Shown: positions 11,201 through 24,143, counted from the stretch's first letter. The stretch is DNA of 64,000 nt from Tausonia pullulans (GCA_951802195.1 OX637627.1:1290749-1354748); one strand, 5' to 3'. Made by a program: numbers and translations. Notes: a model not told the origin generated them from the sequence alone.

Positions 11201-13069
11201 GCTGTCGCTAGCTTGGTCAGCCCAATCAGGACTGACAATCTCTGGCAGCCTATACGTCCAGGACTGCTTCCAAGCAGCCCACTGGGGTCGTCCGGTGTCG
11301 CTGTCAAAAGAAGAGTGCGTCTGGCTTGGGGGCTACATCTGTTTATCCCGACTGATGAACGGTCGATCCCAGCTTTGACTCTGATCTGCCGCACAACTGC
11401 GACGACGAGTTCTGGATGATGGGCGCCGACGAAATGCGCTTCCAGCAGCTGGCTGATCGACCAAGCTCGATGTCGTGTTTCATTGCTCTCATTGGACTTT
11501 CCAAGATTCTTGCGTCCATTTTGACGCAGCTGGTGAGAAGCTGTCTAATGTTTGTTGTTCCATCTCGTCGCCAAAAGCTCATGACGTCCGTCTTGTTCTT
11601 GCTAGTACGCGATCAAGCCGTCGAAGCGGACCGTTGGAGACGTCGTGCACGAGCTTGATGGACGGCTTGTAAAGTGGCACTCCGAGCTTCCTCCACAGTG
11701 CGACCATCTTGTCACTCCCTCGTGTGTCGATCCTTGAAGGTTAAACAGACGATTCACTTCTCTTTTTGTTGCAGCGTCCAGTGGGATATCAACCAACCAG
11801 ACCCGGTGTTCTTCCTCCAGAGTTCACACGTGAGAACATCACACCTTGCCCGATCCTGGATGGACAGCATGGCACGGCACTGAAGGTCTCTCTCTTCGTG
11901 CCTCTTTCAGCTGCACACTCAATACTACCTCGTCTTGACATTTCTCTACCGTCCCTACCTTCCGACTATCCGAACGCCGACATCGGCGTCGAGAAAGTCA
12001 TTCATTATCTGCGTCGATGCCGCCAACAGAGGGGCGGCTATTGGTCAGCTGTACTTTCAGCGGACGGGCAGGATCCTGCCAGACTCGATCTTCAGCGTCT
12101 ACGTGAACTTCTTACTCCTTTTCGCTACAACCACGGGATCCGGACTGACAGCTGGGTTTACTGTTATTTTGCTTTAGACATCCGGTCTCATCCTTCTCAT
12201 TGCGACCTGGGGCACTCAGTCGACAGGTCTTGTCGGCGACCCGGCAACTGTCATTTCTGGGGTAGAGCGATGCATCTGTCTCCTCACAGAAGTCTACAAG
12301 CGGAATGGAGTCATCATGCGCGCTTTGTAAGGACTTGAACTCGATGGCGTTTTGCTTTTCTAGTCGAACTTCTGGCTGACGCATTTCTTACTCTGTGGAA
12401 TGAACCTAGAGAGACCCTGCAGGTCCTTGTCGCGCCTCGAGTCGACTACTTTGCTGAATCGCTCTCGCGCCGACAAGAGCGCGAGCAAAAGATGCTGGAG
12501 GGCAAGGCGAAGCTCGAGAGGGTCAGCGAAGACGAGGGTCACTATGACACTATGCCCCTCGTCTGCGTTGCCCGCTCCTCCTCTACTAGCTCTCGTGCTC
12601 AGATGGGTTCACCCTCTGTACTAGACGCGAATGTGGTTGAGGAGGGCCAGGAGGCGCTCTCGATGCTGAATGCTACCATCGCCAGCGGGGGTCCAGAGGC
12701 TTGGGCAGAAATCTGGGATCTCTTCGGTGGTCAGTCCTGGCTGTCCTCGATATGCAGCGATCTGAAGGCCCGCGCCCGCTTTCTTATGTGCTTGTTGACT
12801 TACTAACCCGCCTTCTCTGTAGTTCCTGAGTTGCACCAGCTCACGGGCATGTTCCCGCCACCCTCTCCTGAAGGTCAGTGTGCGGCTGCTCTTCTTGGAG
12901 CGGGCGGTGAGTGCCATAAGAGATCGCGGCTGAGCGGTGTTGCTTTCTTGCAGTGCCTCTCAACTTTGGAACTCCTTCCTCGACCAGCACCAGCGAGGCG
13001 AATAGCGCTCTTGGAGGACTTGTGCCGATGGATCCGATGCTTGCGATGCTAGGTCAACTTCCCCAGTAG
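8284..13069 (+). CDS. Zn2Cys6 fungal transcription factor
   Basis: A basic stretch ISKKRKLQRA leads into a textbook binuclear zinc cluster. Assembling exons split at 8470/8681, 8703/8785 and 8818/about 8903 gives six cysteines spaced C-x2-C-x6-C-x9-C-x2-C-x6-C (ACDGC, RRRKQRC, CTNC, TLAKVAC). Exon 2 is only 23 nt. A linker and short coiled coil (YVESLEHRVERLEA) follow. The large middle part has the fungal_trans signature, including a DLPHNCDDEFWMM-like segment and MSCFIALIGLSKILASIL near 11480. The frame continues through many introns to a stop at 13067-13069. Such proteins bind CGG half-sites as dimers and control nearby metabolic genes; the adjacent divergent MFS gene is a natural candidate target (inference). 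Start ATG is 8284 or 8351, both in frame. Confidence 0.85.
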
Positions 13070-13288
13070 ACGTTGTTTTCTCCTTGTCTCGTTCTCCGTC
13101 TTCTATTTTATTCATTTCGATGGCCCTCTACTTTATCTGGGACGTCGTCTGCCGCCGTTGCGTCGCATGACATCGCTTGCGAACTCTTGGACATGTCGTC
13201 AGACAGGCTCAATTCCAGGCCGTGACTGCACCCGTCCGCTCATGCTTACTGAACACGTCTCTTTGCACTCCTTCCTCAAACCATCACA

Positions 13289-14142
13289 ATGGCAGAACCC
13301 GGAGACAACATCACCATCATTGGAGCCATTGCTGATAACGGCAAGCATGGCTGGGATCTATTGTGGAAAGCCTCCGTCACTCATTGGGATCGCGGCCAAG
13401 CCGACCCGTATCTCGTTGCATTCCTCAAGGCGCCGCCGGCAGCAGTCAAAATACCCAATTTTGGCATGGGGCTTGTTGCTGGATGTGGAAGAGTAAGTCG
13501 ACACGCCATCGGTTTTGCTGTCTGCATTCTGATTGATTCGGTCGTAGGGGTACGACGCGGCTGCCCTCGCCGAGGTCGGCGACCATAAACGATCGACATG
13601 GGGGCTCGACCTTTCAGAGACGGCCGTCGCAGCAGCCAAAGAGTACCTAAAGTATTCCATGCGTGGGTATGTGTTTGTGCTTACATCGCTTCGTCTTCAC
13701 AGGTGGCTTGCGTCACGGGACGTGATCGAGCCTGATGCGCGGCCGGTCGAGATTCATTGTGCCGATTTCTTTACATTCGAGCCGCCCTCAGAAGGCTTTT
13801 CTGTGAGTGGTCCCCGTCTTCTTCTGGTTGACACGCCTCACGACTCAGCATATACTGATAGCTCAAATCCAGCTCGCTTGGGACCTCACATTCCTCTGCG
13901 CCCTGCCGCCGGACATGCGTGATCGTTGGGCCGACCGCTACACCGAGCTCTTGTCCTCTCAGCCGGACTCACTTTTGCTCACAGCGTGTTGGCCGATGTG
14001 GAAAGAAGAGAACCAGCACACGGGTCCGCCGTGGATCCTTTCACCACAAATCTACAAGGATTTGCTTGAGCCGCGTGGCTGGAAGCTTGCCTGGGAGGGC
14101 GAGTTTGGCGAGCGCGGCCGCCTGCTCGCTTGGGCGCTGTAA
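13289..14142 (+). CDS. TPMT/HOL-type S-adenosylmethionine methyltransferase, stand-alone copy
   Basis: Four exons (13289-13492, 13548-13666, 13703-13802, 13873-14142) give 230 residues. Motif I appears as GLVAGCGRGYDAAALAEVG, followed by WGLDLSETAVAAAKEY (SAM ribose binding), then HCADFFTFEPP, AWDLTFLCALPPDMRDRWAD, and GPPWILSPQIYKDLLEPRGW. This order matches the plant HOL and fungal thiol/halide methyltransferase branch of the TPMT family, which methylates halides, thiocyanate, bisulfide or small thiols. The true substrate cannot be read from sequence. The gene body, introns included, is almost identical to the inverted copies in the 9.2-kb array (one silent A/G difference seen near 14047), while both flanks are clearly diverged. 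Confidence 0.85.
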
Positions 14143-15167
14143 AAACCTTTGATCATGAATATATTGGTATGGGCGAAAGCGTATTCTTGTTCTGTCCGTG
14201 TTACGTCCTCGAAGAGCTCATTAGTGTCAAGTAGAGGTTAGGGGCAAGATCAGCGGTTATGCTCGCATGCAGGAAAGAAGATGAGCGGATCATGAAAGGT
14301 CCAGACGGAAAAAAGAATGGAGAGTAGTTCTTCAATTGAATCCTTTTCCTGAAGTTACGGATATATTTTGCTGACTTCCCTTACCTACATTGTTCTATCA
14401 ACTAGAGGCTGATTACCTTGGAGACCTACTGCGGTTATGAGTACTACCACAGGCGTGAAAATAATACGTTCCGTTGGTGTTTCAAGGACTGCCAGGAACG
14501 CACCGGACTGAACAAAGGTGTTCAGCTCTACCCGCCATTGAACCCTAGCTCTGGATAATCCGATTTCAGGGTTGTAGGCGGTTAAGGAGATAAGAGAACT
14601 CTTCCCGGGGCCCCTGCCAGTGTCACCAACTTCATTTACGTTGCCGTCAAAGATCCACATCCCGGCTCCGGAATCTTTAACCGGATTCCCTTTCGATAGT
14701 GACGCGAATAATCGCGTGCTTTAAAACGGAGGTTCCCTATCTCCTGGGATGGGGCTCACTTGCCTCAATAAGCGATGTATATAGAACTGAGCAAGACTCG
14801 GTGGCCGCGTGTACGTCACTGCATCTCCTCCGGTGGCCGCGCATTGCGATGTCTGCCTCCGGCGCGCGATTGTGAGACTTCTCCACTGTCGCAGAACGTC
14901 GGTGTGCACTGGCCCATGAAAGGTAGAAATCGAGAGCAGGCAGTTCCTTCTCGGGTCTCCCTTACCTTTTTTCCCCTTTTCCCATGAGTTGCCCCCAACC
15001 TTCACCAGCCTTTCTCCCGTACCTCTTGTCCAACCGGCCGACTAACTGTCCAGTCCTTGGCTGGTCTTTTGCCTTCCGTATAGGTCGAGCTTCTCGGAAA
15101 CAACCTCTCGCCGTTCTCCCCTCACACCATACCTGCCATCCTACCAACATCCTAGCCGTCCACTATC
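14143..15167. other. Intergenic; first 200 bp homologous to array, rest unrecognised
   Basis: From 14143 to about 14208 it is identical to the 3' flank of the array methyltransferase copies. From about 14209 to 14342 it is similar but diverged, and beyond that unrelated. The remainder holds no convincing gene and leads into the CT-rich upstream region of the glycosyltransferase. Confidence 0.5.
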
Positions 15168-18100
15168 ATGACGAGACCTTCCCCTGCCTTGCCGTCGGAC
15201 TCTGCCTTGCCACCTCGCAATCCTTCGGCCGCTTCATCCTCATCGGCCCATGTCTCGACCCCCTCTCTTCCCGTCTACCCTTCACCTTAGATTGTCGTCG
15301 ACGAAGAGCAGCTGGAATCGTTCCGATTTGACTCTGAGGCGTTCGCTCAGGATAGTACACTCGATCCGGAAGGTGAGCCCGACACTGAACTGCGTCTTGC
15401 CAGCTGGACCCCGTTCGCCTGCCTGTCCCTTCTGTCGAGCGCATCGTTGACGACGCCTCCGGTCGTCCAGTCCCTGATCCATCCCAGCTTCAAGCCGAGA
15501 CCGAAAACATCAAGGCCAAAGCCCGAATCACGGAAGATGGTCGAATTGCAGTCAACGTCAAGACGACCCATCTGCCTGATCTTCCGCCAGACTATTATCT
15601 CGTCACAGACGAGCCCGAGCCCTACGTCGAGAAACTCAAGGAGGGACTCGATGGCCGGAGAGAAGGTCAGGTCCCAAAGCTCAACATTCTGCTCCTCATC
15701 GTTGGCTCCAGGGGTACGTCGGGCATGCCGTTTCCAACTGTCGATACACTTGACTGACGTATGGCTCATGATGTTCTTGTGAACTTCTCATCGTGGACTC
15801 GTCATCGTGGACTCTTTGTTCAGGCGACGTCCAACCTTACATCTCGCTCTCTCTTGCTCTCGTCGCCGATGGTCACCGCGTCCGTCTCGGCACTGTATGT
15901 AATCATCTCGCCGTCTTTCCGTCTGCTTCCGGTCTCGTTGGGAAATTCAAGCTCACAGAAACCCTCATGTTTGATCAGCACGCTGAGTTTGAAACATTCG
16001 TCCTAGAAGCTGGCCAGGGCCTCGTCGAGTTCTTCGACATAGGGGGCGATCCACGCGATCTCATGGCCTATATGGTCAAAAGTGCGTTTATTTTATCATT
16101 TGATCCAACTATTTCACGATCCCCTCGGCCTTCGCTCACCACTTGTTCCTCTAAGACCCTGGACTCATACCCGGATTCGAGGTAAGGATATGCCCACCCT
16201 TAAGCGAGCTCGGAAGAAGCTGACCTGATTTCCCCACTTCCGCAGAGTTGGACCAACGGAGACTTTCGGCGGAAGACCAAGATGATCTTTGAGATTATGA
16301 GCGGGTCCTTCAAGGCTGCGTTCTATCCAAATGCTGCGAAGGATACCGCTCCCTTCGCTGCGGATGCCCTCATTAGCAACCCACCAGTGTTCGCCCACAT
16401 CCATATTGCAGAGGCCTTGGGAAGTAAGTGGGAAGTTCATTGCTTCTTCTAAGACAACAGTGTATTAATTTCTCACGGGTCTCGGTTTTCTCAGTCCCTC
16501 TCCACATGTCATTCAGTAAGACGAACAGCACAGTCATGTAGTTCGTTAAGATCCTGATTGATCTTCGTTTCTCCATAGCCATGCCTTGGGCGCCGACGAC
16601 GTCGTTTTGCCACCCGCTTGTTCAACTTGAGAGCTCCGGTGCCGAACCAAGGCTTGCAAATTATCTCACCTATACTCTCGCGAACCAGATGACCTGGTCC
16701 GGTCTCTCTGGCTCAATCAACACATTCCGCACGAAGACGCTCGGCCTCGAGGCGCTTAAGATGAGAGAGGGCCCTTCAGTACTCGATAGGCTTAAAGTGA
16801 GGGCACTTGGCAGTACTTTCCTGTCTTTATCAAAGCAATGAATTGACCCGCAATCGCCCACAGCTTCCCTGGATCTACTCCTTCTCCCCCGGCCTAATTC
16901 CTAAGCCTAACGACTGGCGTGCCAACATTGATCTCGCCGGATTCTTCTTCCTCGATCTTGCATCGGTGAGCTTGAGCGGACTATCACTCCTTGTCACCCG
17001 TCATTCAAGAAGCTGATCTTTGGTGAGTAGGATTACCGACCTCCTGCAGCGCTCTTAAACTTCCTCCAGGCTGGCCCACCGCCGATCTACATTGGGTGAG
17101 ACCGATATCCGCCTTTCGACTTCTATCTTCTGTCTTCTTCTGAGGTCTGAACCTGCTTACTGAATCTCCATCTCCCATGTGTTAGCTTCGGATCCGTCCC
17201 CGTCAAAGATCCCTAGGCTATGTCTCGCACCCTCTTCAGTGCTGTCCAAGCTGCTGGCGTCCGGGCAATCATCTCCTCTGGCTGGGCAGGTCTCGCCTCG
17301 ACTTCGTCTGACCCGAACATCTTCATCCTGGACTTTGCCGTCCCACATGACTACCTCTTCACGAAGATGTCGGCAGTCGTCCACCATGGAGGAGCGGGGA
17401 CGACGGCGATCGGACTGCTGAACGGCCTTCCGACGCTCGTTGTCCCCTTCTTCGGAGACCAGGTGTTCTGGGGCGAGATGATTGCGCGGGCGGGTGCTGG
17501 TCCGAAACCGTGAGTAGGCCGTCGGCCGGTCCTTAGTTTAGGCATCTGCTGACCGTTCCGGCCCTTGACGTGCTGACACTTCAATCGATGGATCAGAATC
17601 CCATCGAAGGATCTCAATGTTGAGCGACTTGCTGAGGGAATCCGGTTCCTTATGGCTCCAGGCACGGCCGGCCAAGCCAAGAAGCTTGGAGCGCAGATTC
17701 GGAGTGAGGTGGGTCCTCGGCAGTCTTCCATCTTTCTATCGCTTTTCGTGAAGATCGAGAGACAGATACTAATGCTGATTTGCTTGCTCGGACGTGCGCG
17801 GCAGCGGGGAGAACGGACAGCCATTGATGCGTTCTACAGCCACTTACCGCTTCAGGTGTGTCATCGAACTCGATGAGCCGATGGACTTCTCTAACTGATC
17901 TATTGTTTGCTCACTGGCTACCTTGGCTCTTCGCAGAACATGCGTTGCGACCTCGATCCGACGCGGGTTGCTGTCTGGTGGTGCAAGAAGTATCGCCTGC
18001 GTCTCTCAGCCTTTGCAGCTCAAGTACTCATCGATGAAGGCAAGATCAAGGGTGCTGGCGCCTTGAAGCTGCATCGCGTGAAGGAGTATGATACTAAGTG

Positions 18101-19156
18101 GGTCTTTGGTCTCTGTTTCGGTCTTCTGAGAACAGAGCGGCGTTTGATTTTTGTTGATTCACAGGCAAGGGGCGTCTAACCCCATCCTGGGCGCAGCCTC
18201 CCCGGCCTTGAATGCGATCAAGGAGTTCGCCGTCGATGGCCTTGGCCAAATGTTTATCAACCCTCTCAAGTCCGCCAAGGCCATCGGCACGATGTTCCCC
18301 AAGGGTTCGTCCTTTTTCGCTTTCTACCCGCATACCCTTCTATGTGACTAAAACCTTGGGCTCGCGCTCCTCGCTCGTACTTCCAGCGCTCTACAACACC
18401 ATGGATGGAATCACGACGGGCCTGGAGAACGCTCCGAAACTCTACGGCTCTGAGGTTCGCAAGAAGGGCAAGATCTCGGGCGTCGGAAGTGGCTTTAAAG
18501 AAGGCGGCATGGTGAGCTTTCATTTCACTCGGAATGACCCTCTGGCTTTCGCTCTAACTTCTTTCATTTTTGATCTTAGTCTTTTGCTGAGAACTTTGCC
18601 GACGGCATCATGGGGTTTTATAAGGATCCTGTCAAAGGTTACAAAGAGGGTGGCGTGACGGGAGGTGAGCGAGCAGCGTCAATGAGATGAACGACGACCA
18701 TCTGATCAACATGTGCACCTCATCTAGCTGCCATCGGCGTCAGTCGGTCACTCGCCAATCGTAAGTCTTGAAACCATGATCCGCTCCCCAATCCCCTTTT
18801 GCTGCTGACCCTTTCTTGTCCACCTTCTCCAAGTTGCCATCAAGCGTGGGTCTTCCCTCGACGCTTATTTACCCCCCCTGGCCCAATTCCTTACTGATGT
18901 GTCCCTTTTCTTTCTGATAATGGGGTCTCTAGCCGCGGCCGGCATATTCTCCCTTTTTAACGGCCCCATGGTCGGTATCTATGAAGGCTTTCGGTCCCTC
19001 ATCGTCACACAGGATACCAAGCGTCTGCGGGCGATTCGCACCACTGACGGGCTTCAGCATGCTCGTTCCGCGACGCAACATCAGAGAGGGGAGATCCTTC
19101 AGATGTTTGGGGCTCTTGAAGGGACAGTCAAGGATCGGAAAAAGCTGCAAAAGTGA
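15168..19156 (+). CDS. GT28-type UDP-glycosyltransferase, sterol 3-beta-glucosyltransferase-like
   Basis: The ATG at 15168 opens a Ser/Pro-rich N-terminus. After two short introns comes a linker, then the donor-fold start LNILLLIVGSRGDVQPYISL and the next exon HAEFETFVLEAGQGLVEFFD (GT28 N-terminal domain). Further exons give MPWAPTTSFCHPL, NYLTYTLANQMTWSG, YSFSPGLIPKPNDW and PPIYIGFGSVPVKDP, then the nucleotide-sugar motif VHHGGAGTTAIGLLNGLPTL and PFFGDQVFWGEMI. This is the architecture of fungal Atg26/Ugt51-like sterol glucosyltransferases, but I see no PH or GRAM domain upstream, so it is the short type. A long C-terminal tail rich in Gly and Lys, with repeated short 'GF.EG'-like segments, follows to 19156. 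It likely glucosylates sterols or a related lipid at membranes. Roughly 15 introns. Confidence 0.82.
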
Positions 19157-19870
19157 TTCAGTCTGGAGGAGTAGTCGAAATAGCATGGACGATTATGAAA
19201 GCGGTGCTGATTTACAGCGAGGATCAACGGACAAACATTCTTAGATCTTCACAGATACTCTTTTATTTACCTTTGTATGGAAGTTCCTGTTCGTATGTTT
19301 TCGGTGTGGCAGTAGTATATAAAAGACTGATGGACTAGTATTATTTTGCCTCGAGAAAAACTGTTTACAAGCGAGAATTCTTGCCGTTTCTAGCCATTCT
19401 TCACCTTCAGTCCGTCTGATGGGCAAGGTGGACCCCGCCGGCCTGGAATGCGAAAGAAACCGGAAGCGAGATCAATGCTAAGATGGACCCGTCTGGCTCA
19501 AGGAAATCGAAAGATGAACATCGTCCGAGCATTCATCTGCTCGGCTTCGCTTGAGACTGAAGTGTTTGCCAGTCTAACCTGCTTTTGGTAGCGATAGCAC
19601 CCTTAGTTTCCTTACATTACAGCAGATACGCCGAGGCAGCGATGTCGAAGACCGCGACCACGACGCTGTCCGCTGCAGCAGACTTGAAGCACTTCAAAGT
19701 CATCTGAAGTCTAACCCATAAGGATTATATGTAGGTATAAGGGAAGCAGGAAACGGCTCAAGAAAAGGGTAATTGGCAAAGTCCAGAAAGTGAAAGAAGG
19801 GGTGACAGGAAGACAAACAGTCCCCAGATATGAAGCCTGCGATCGACAACAGTCCGCCTTGACTCTCGAC
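19157..19870. other. Convergent 3' intergenic region
   Basis: Lies between two genes ending toward each other. AT-richer at 19250-19340. Nothing coding recognised. Confidence 0.4.
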
Positions 19871-21772
19871 TCAGGCGGCGTACTTGATTGGATACGTCCC
19901 CTCGTCGAGCTCCATGTTGTTCGGGACGTAAGCAAAGCTTCTGTCCAGGAGGAGGCGTGGAGGCCAAAAGATGCAGTACAGTAGCATGGATACAGCCTGA
20001 TGTAGGCAGCGAACCGTAACGAAGTCAGTCGGTCGTTCTTGGACTTGTGCCTGACCAGTCAGCACGACGGATAGAAGACAGAGCACTCACAAGAGGGAGG
20101 GCATCCAGGATATAGAAAAATCCCTCGTGGAGGACAAGGTAGCCAGAGTAGCCTTGACCGAACTCGATCTGAACGTGTGCACATGGAGCACGTCAGACAT
20201 GGCTCTGTCATTTTTGAGTGAGATGATCGACGTGCAATTCGGAACAAGCATCGACAGCTGACGGCGAGACATTGGAAGCAGAGCACCCAGAAGATCATCT
20301 TCCAGTTTCCCGGCCGGTTATCGCTTTGCTCCCATATCTGAGGGTAGCGGTTGCGCCTAAGCCAGAGAAGCAGAGGAGAGAAGGGTCAGCTAGCCTGTGC
20401 AAACTTGGGCAGAGACCAAGTCGAGCACTCATGATCCACGAACAAGCGCTTTCCGAAGAGCAGAAGCTGGGCGGTGAAGAAGACGAAGAAGCAGAGCTGA
20501 ATGACGAGACCAACGATGGATATCTAAAAGAGGAGAGCGTCAGTCAAAGTGACAGGTCTGCGGTAGCAGTAAGTAGGAGGGAGGGGTGGGGGGATGGGGG
20601 GAGAGGGGTTTCCCTACTTTCTCCCCAAGTTTAGCCGTTTCTCCACCCATTGCCGCCATGCCTCCTCCTGCACTCTGAAGGAGGAACGTGACACAGTCGA
20701 CGCAAAGGCTGATGGAGGAATCGAAAGATCATTAGCACAACATGCTGCTCGTGGACTTGTACGGCAAAGGACTGACAAGAGCTTGACCGTCAAGCTTGGG
20801 CGGAGGATGAGGCAGTCTCGCCCGACAGTATCGTTGCCGAGGAACGCAGTGATGTGGGCGAGGCAAACGTAGATGGCGGCGATGAAACCGCAGGCTTGGA
20901 GCGAGAGGAGCGAGATGAATGAGAGCAATGGGAGAGGCAAGTGAAGTGCACATGATGAGAGTGGCACAGACGAGGGTAACATGTCAGCGTACGAACGAGT
21001 AAAACCTTATATGAAGGGGTACGAAAGCTGCTCACGCGATAGGAGCAGAAGCTGCGGTTTCAGGGGAAGATCCACGGGAAAACCAAGCGTCCGGAGTTGT
21101 CAATCGACTATCATCATGCATTCGAGGCCAGAGAGAGATATAAGGACGCCGTACCAGCTGCTGTATCGAGTATATTGGGATAGAGTACAAGTTCTGGCTG
21201 TACAGCATCCGAACGGCAAACCCGACTGTCCTGTAGGTCATGCCAGGCGTGCACATTCATGCATCGTCAGCGCCGCGCATCTATGCGACCCGTCCGGGTC
21301 AGGCCGCCACAGCCACTCACATCATGGTAAGAGATATGGGGAGCACAAGGAACCACTTCTTCCCCTGACGGAAGAGCACTGGAGCAACGGATGATGATGA
21401 CGGTAAGTATGGCCAACTCCATGACATTGGCCCAAAACATGCCCAGAACTCACGAAGCCAAGATACGATGGCGAGCACGCCGTATGTTCCAAGTCCCGCG
21501 AGCGAGGCCCAGTTCTTCGGGGCAAAGCCTGCTATTGGGCGTCGATGATCTGTCGACTCGGCCGCTGCCCGTGCGAGGAGGGCGGTAGCTGAGGAGATCT
21601 GCAGTGAGGCGTGCCATGCGAGCCGAAGCGGGTGGTGGTCAAATGCCAGACTGCAGACTGCAGACCAGACAGAAGTGCACCAGACCAGAAGAAAGGAGGG
21701 ATCCAGGGGACAGGAGGAACGTAGAAGAGAAAGACTCACGACGGCAGAAGACAGGGCAGGGAACAGGGCCAT
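19871..21772 (-). CDS. RTA1-like 7-transmembrane protein, copy A
   Basis: The first exon starts at 21772 and joins to ATALLARAAAES, then GFAPKNWASLAGLGTYGVLA (TM1). Later exons give GKKWFLVLPISLTMM, RMLYSQNLYSIPIYSIQQL (the RTA1 'R....Y...Y..Q' pattern), CGFIAAIYVCLAHITAFLG and CLILRPSLTVKL, then LNLGRK, an aromatic TM, WEQSDNRPGNWK-like loop residues, IFWVLCFQCLAV, a 'HEGF.Y.LDALP'-like block and a final PPRLLLDRSFAYVPNNMELD tail ending at 19871. Members of this family (Rta1, Rsb1, Pug1) are plasma-membrane proteins linked to resistance to toxic lipids or sterol-like compounds. Many short introns make exact joins uncertain. Paralogue of the gene at 22570-24143. Confidence 0.75.
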
Positions 21773-22569
21773 GTCGAAGCTGGCCAGGGGAGTGGGAGAG
21801 AGAGGCGGAGATAGAGACAGAGTAGAGAATATGCGTGTATGCCGACCAGCCAGCAGCTGGGATTGCAGTTGATGGGAAGCGAGGGAGGGAGCGTTGTTGC
21901 GTCCTTTTTCACTGAACGTCGTCAGCGGTTAGCTTTGTTCTCTCATGAGCGGCCACCGTTGCCGAAAACGAAATTCACAGCATGTTTCCCAGGGCAGCGG
22001 TTTGCGGCATATAGCGGCGCGGCGTTGAGCACAAGAGACCGGCCAGCGCGGTAGAGGTCCGCGACGACGGCGCCCGAGGGGAAGAATCGGGGCACACGCT
22101 AGCTGAGGCAGGAAAACACGACCCTCGCAGTGGGGCCAGACAAACTCCTGACTGGGAAGATAAGCTGTTCCAGGACGGAATTCCTGGTTCGGTATCACGC
22201 CGGAGCCAGCAATAGATGGACGGATGACTGCACCGCTTCCGGTTTGGTTTCGTTGGGAATGCTCCCTTCGGAAAACGGGAAACGAGCCTGTAGTGTGCGC
22301 CCGTGCTGGTTCATCAGCTGTGCGACGACCGGCCAGAGATAAACTGCATCAAGGCCAGTGATATGCTCGACAAGCGATCTTAGCTGTCCTTGACTTCCAG
22401 AGTAAATCGATCGTATATGAATGGTATATGACATAGTGAGACAGGCTGGCCCGTAAAAGAAATAGGCAACGAAAGCACACTAGCACAATTCTTGGGCAGA
22501 AGAAACACAAGAGACAGAATTTCATGCAATGTAGTGGGGCGGCACTTTAATTCTATACCATACGGACGT
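21773..22569. other. Intergenic region between the two RTA1-like genes
   Basis: Upstream region of copy A and 3' flank of copy B. No gene, RNA or repeat recognised. Confidence 0.4.
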
Positions 22570-24143
22570 TCAGAGAGTGGCGACTTTAGAAGAGTTCTCG
22601 TACATCTGCAAGCCGCCGCGGCCCGGCTCGAGATCCAAGCCCTGTTCAACCTGAATTCGGTCAAAGGGAAGGACGAGGGGGGGCCAGACGAGAATGTAGA
22701 GGAGCATTGCAGCAGCCTGCAGGGAACGGAGGAAGCTGGTGATCAACATCGTTGCCTCTCGCCGTGTCCTACTGACGACACACGAAGAGAGACTCACCAG
22801 TGGAGCAGCGTCGAGGGCATAGAAGTAACCCTCGTGAACGACAAGATAACCCCTGTAGCCTTGAGAGAACTCGGCCTGCAGAAGCAGAGGAAAGGGGGAA
22901 GCACGCAGTGATAGAAGAGTCAGCCGGGGGAAGCGGCGCATGGCGATCCGAACAGACGAGATTGTATTCACAATCCTAAAGATACACCTGATGAGGATGG
23001 CGATACATATGGGGATGAGAGAGAGGTAGAGAGCCTTGTAGTTTCCCGGCCGCCCGTCTGTCCGAGCCCACACGTCAGGGTGGAGCTTCTTACTGTACAG
23101 CGAGCGCATGAGAAGTAGTCTCAGCTTCTACTCGTAATAAATTCGCTCTCGTCAGGCTCGCTCTCGTCATCGGGACCCACAGTCGATAGCCAAAGACCAG
23201 GAGCGTGAAGCAGAAGCACGAGAAGGAGACGAGCTGGATGGCGAGACCGGCGATCGAGATCTAGAGCGAAAGAATGGACAGAGATATGAGGATCTGTTAG
23301 CACGACATAGCGCGGACTTTCGGATCTGCAGTCTGTGGGATCTCACTTTCTCCCCGAGTTTACCAAGCGATGCTACAGAAGACATCCCGCCTCCTGCAGC
23401 CTGAATGAGGAAACAGGCTACATCGAAGAGAACACTGCGAGGAACCTGGGTTAGAATGATACCTAGACAGAGGCGGAGAGAATGGGTGCGCAGACACACA
23501 AGAGGCGGACGATGATTTCCGGCTTCAGGATCAAGCACTCGGTCCCGATGGTGTCTCGTCCAAGGAAGAATGCAATGCGCGTCAGAGCGATGTAGACAGC
23601 AGCGATGAAGCCACAGGGGGCGAGCAAAAGGAGCTGCGTAAAGAAAACGTGGGATGACGGAGTCAGCTGTTGTGGGCAGAGACCAGATCCCTCAGTGGCT
23701 CACCAGCTGCTGGACGGCATAGATGCCCACGCTGTAGTAGCTGCTAGTCAGAGGAATCCTGACGCAAAACCCAAGCTATGTTACGGCGAGGAAGAGGCTG
23801 TCAGCATTGGATGATTGGCGTGCATCTGCAGACAGCAATGCTGGTCTTACCGCCATGGCCGCGAGGCTGATGGGAAGGACCATCATCCACCGCTGTCGGC
23901 CGAAGCGGAAGAAGTCTGTCGGCAATGCAGGCTGGTCAGCCAAAAGATCCAGGGGACCGACAGTAACTCGGCGCTGTTCTCACAGAATGCGGCCAGGGTG
24001 GCAAGGATGGCATAGACGGCGATTCCAACGGCGGTGGCCCAGATCTTTGGAATAAACCCTCCGACCGGTATCGCAGTCGTCTCTGCCGCTCGGGCGACGA
24101 GGAGGACAGTTCTGGTCTGCAAGGCATGAAGGACGATCTGCAT
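22570..24143 (-). CDS. RTA1-like 7-transmembrane protein, copy B
   Basis: The ATG at 24143 (alternative upstream start at 24201) gives a short N-terminus with RTVLLVARAAETTAI, then GFIPKIWATAVGIAVYAILA (TM1), closely paralleling copy A. Following exons contain CGFIAAVYIALTRIAFFLG-like and ECLILKPEIIV-like blocks near 23490-23620. VACFLIQAAGGGMSSVASLG is the diagnostic RTA1 'D..s...Q..GGG' motif, in which a VLFDVACFL context keeps the Asp. RCIFRIVN, YLVVHEGYFYALDAAPL and PPLVLPFDRIQVEQGLD follow, ending at 22570. Same orientation and exon plan as copy A, so a tandem duplicate. It is the last unique gene before the amplified array, whose first base lies about 425 bp upstream of its start codon. 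Confidence 0.75.

Noticed and set aside
14385-14660. Minus-strand frame of 91 codons in the intergenic region
   Set aside because: No conserved motif, no splice partner, isolated.
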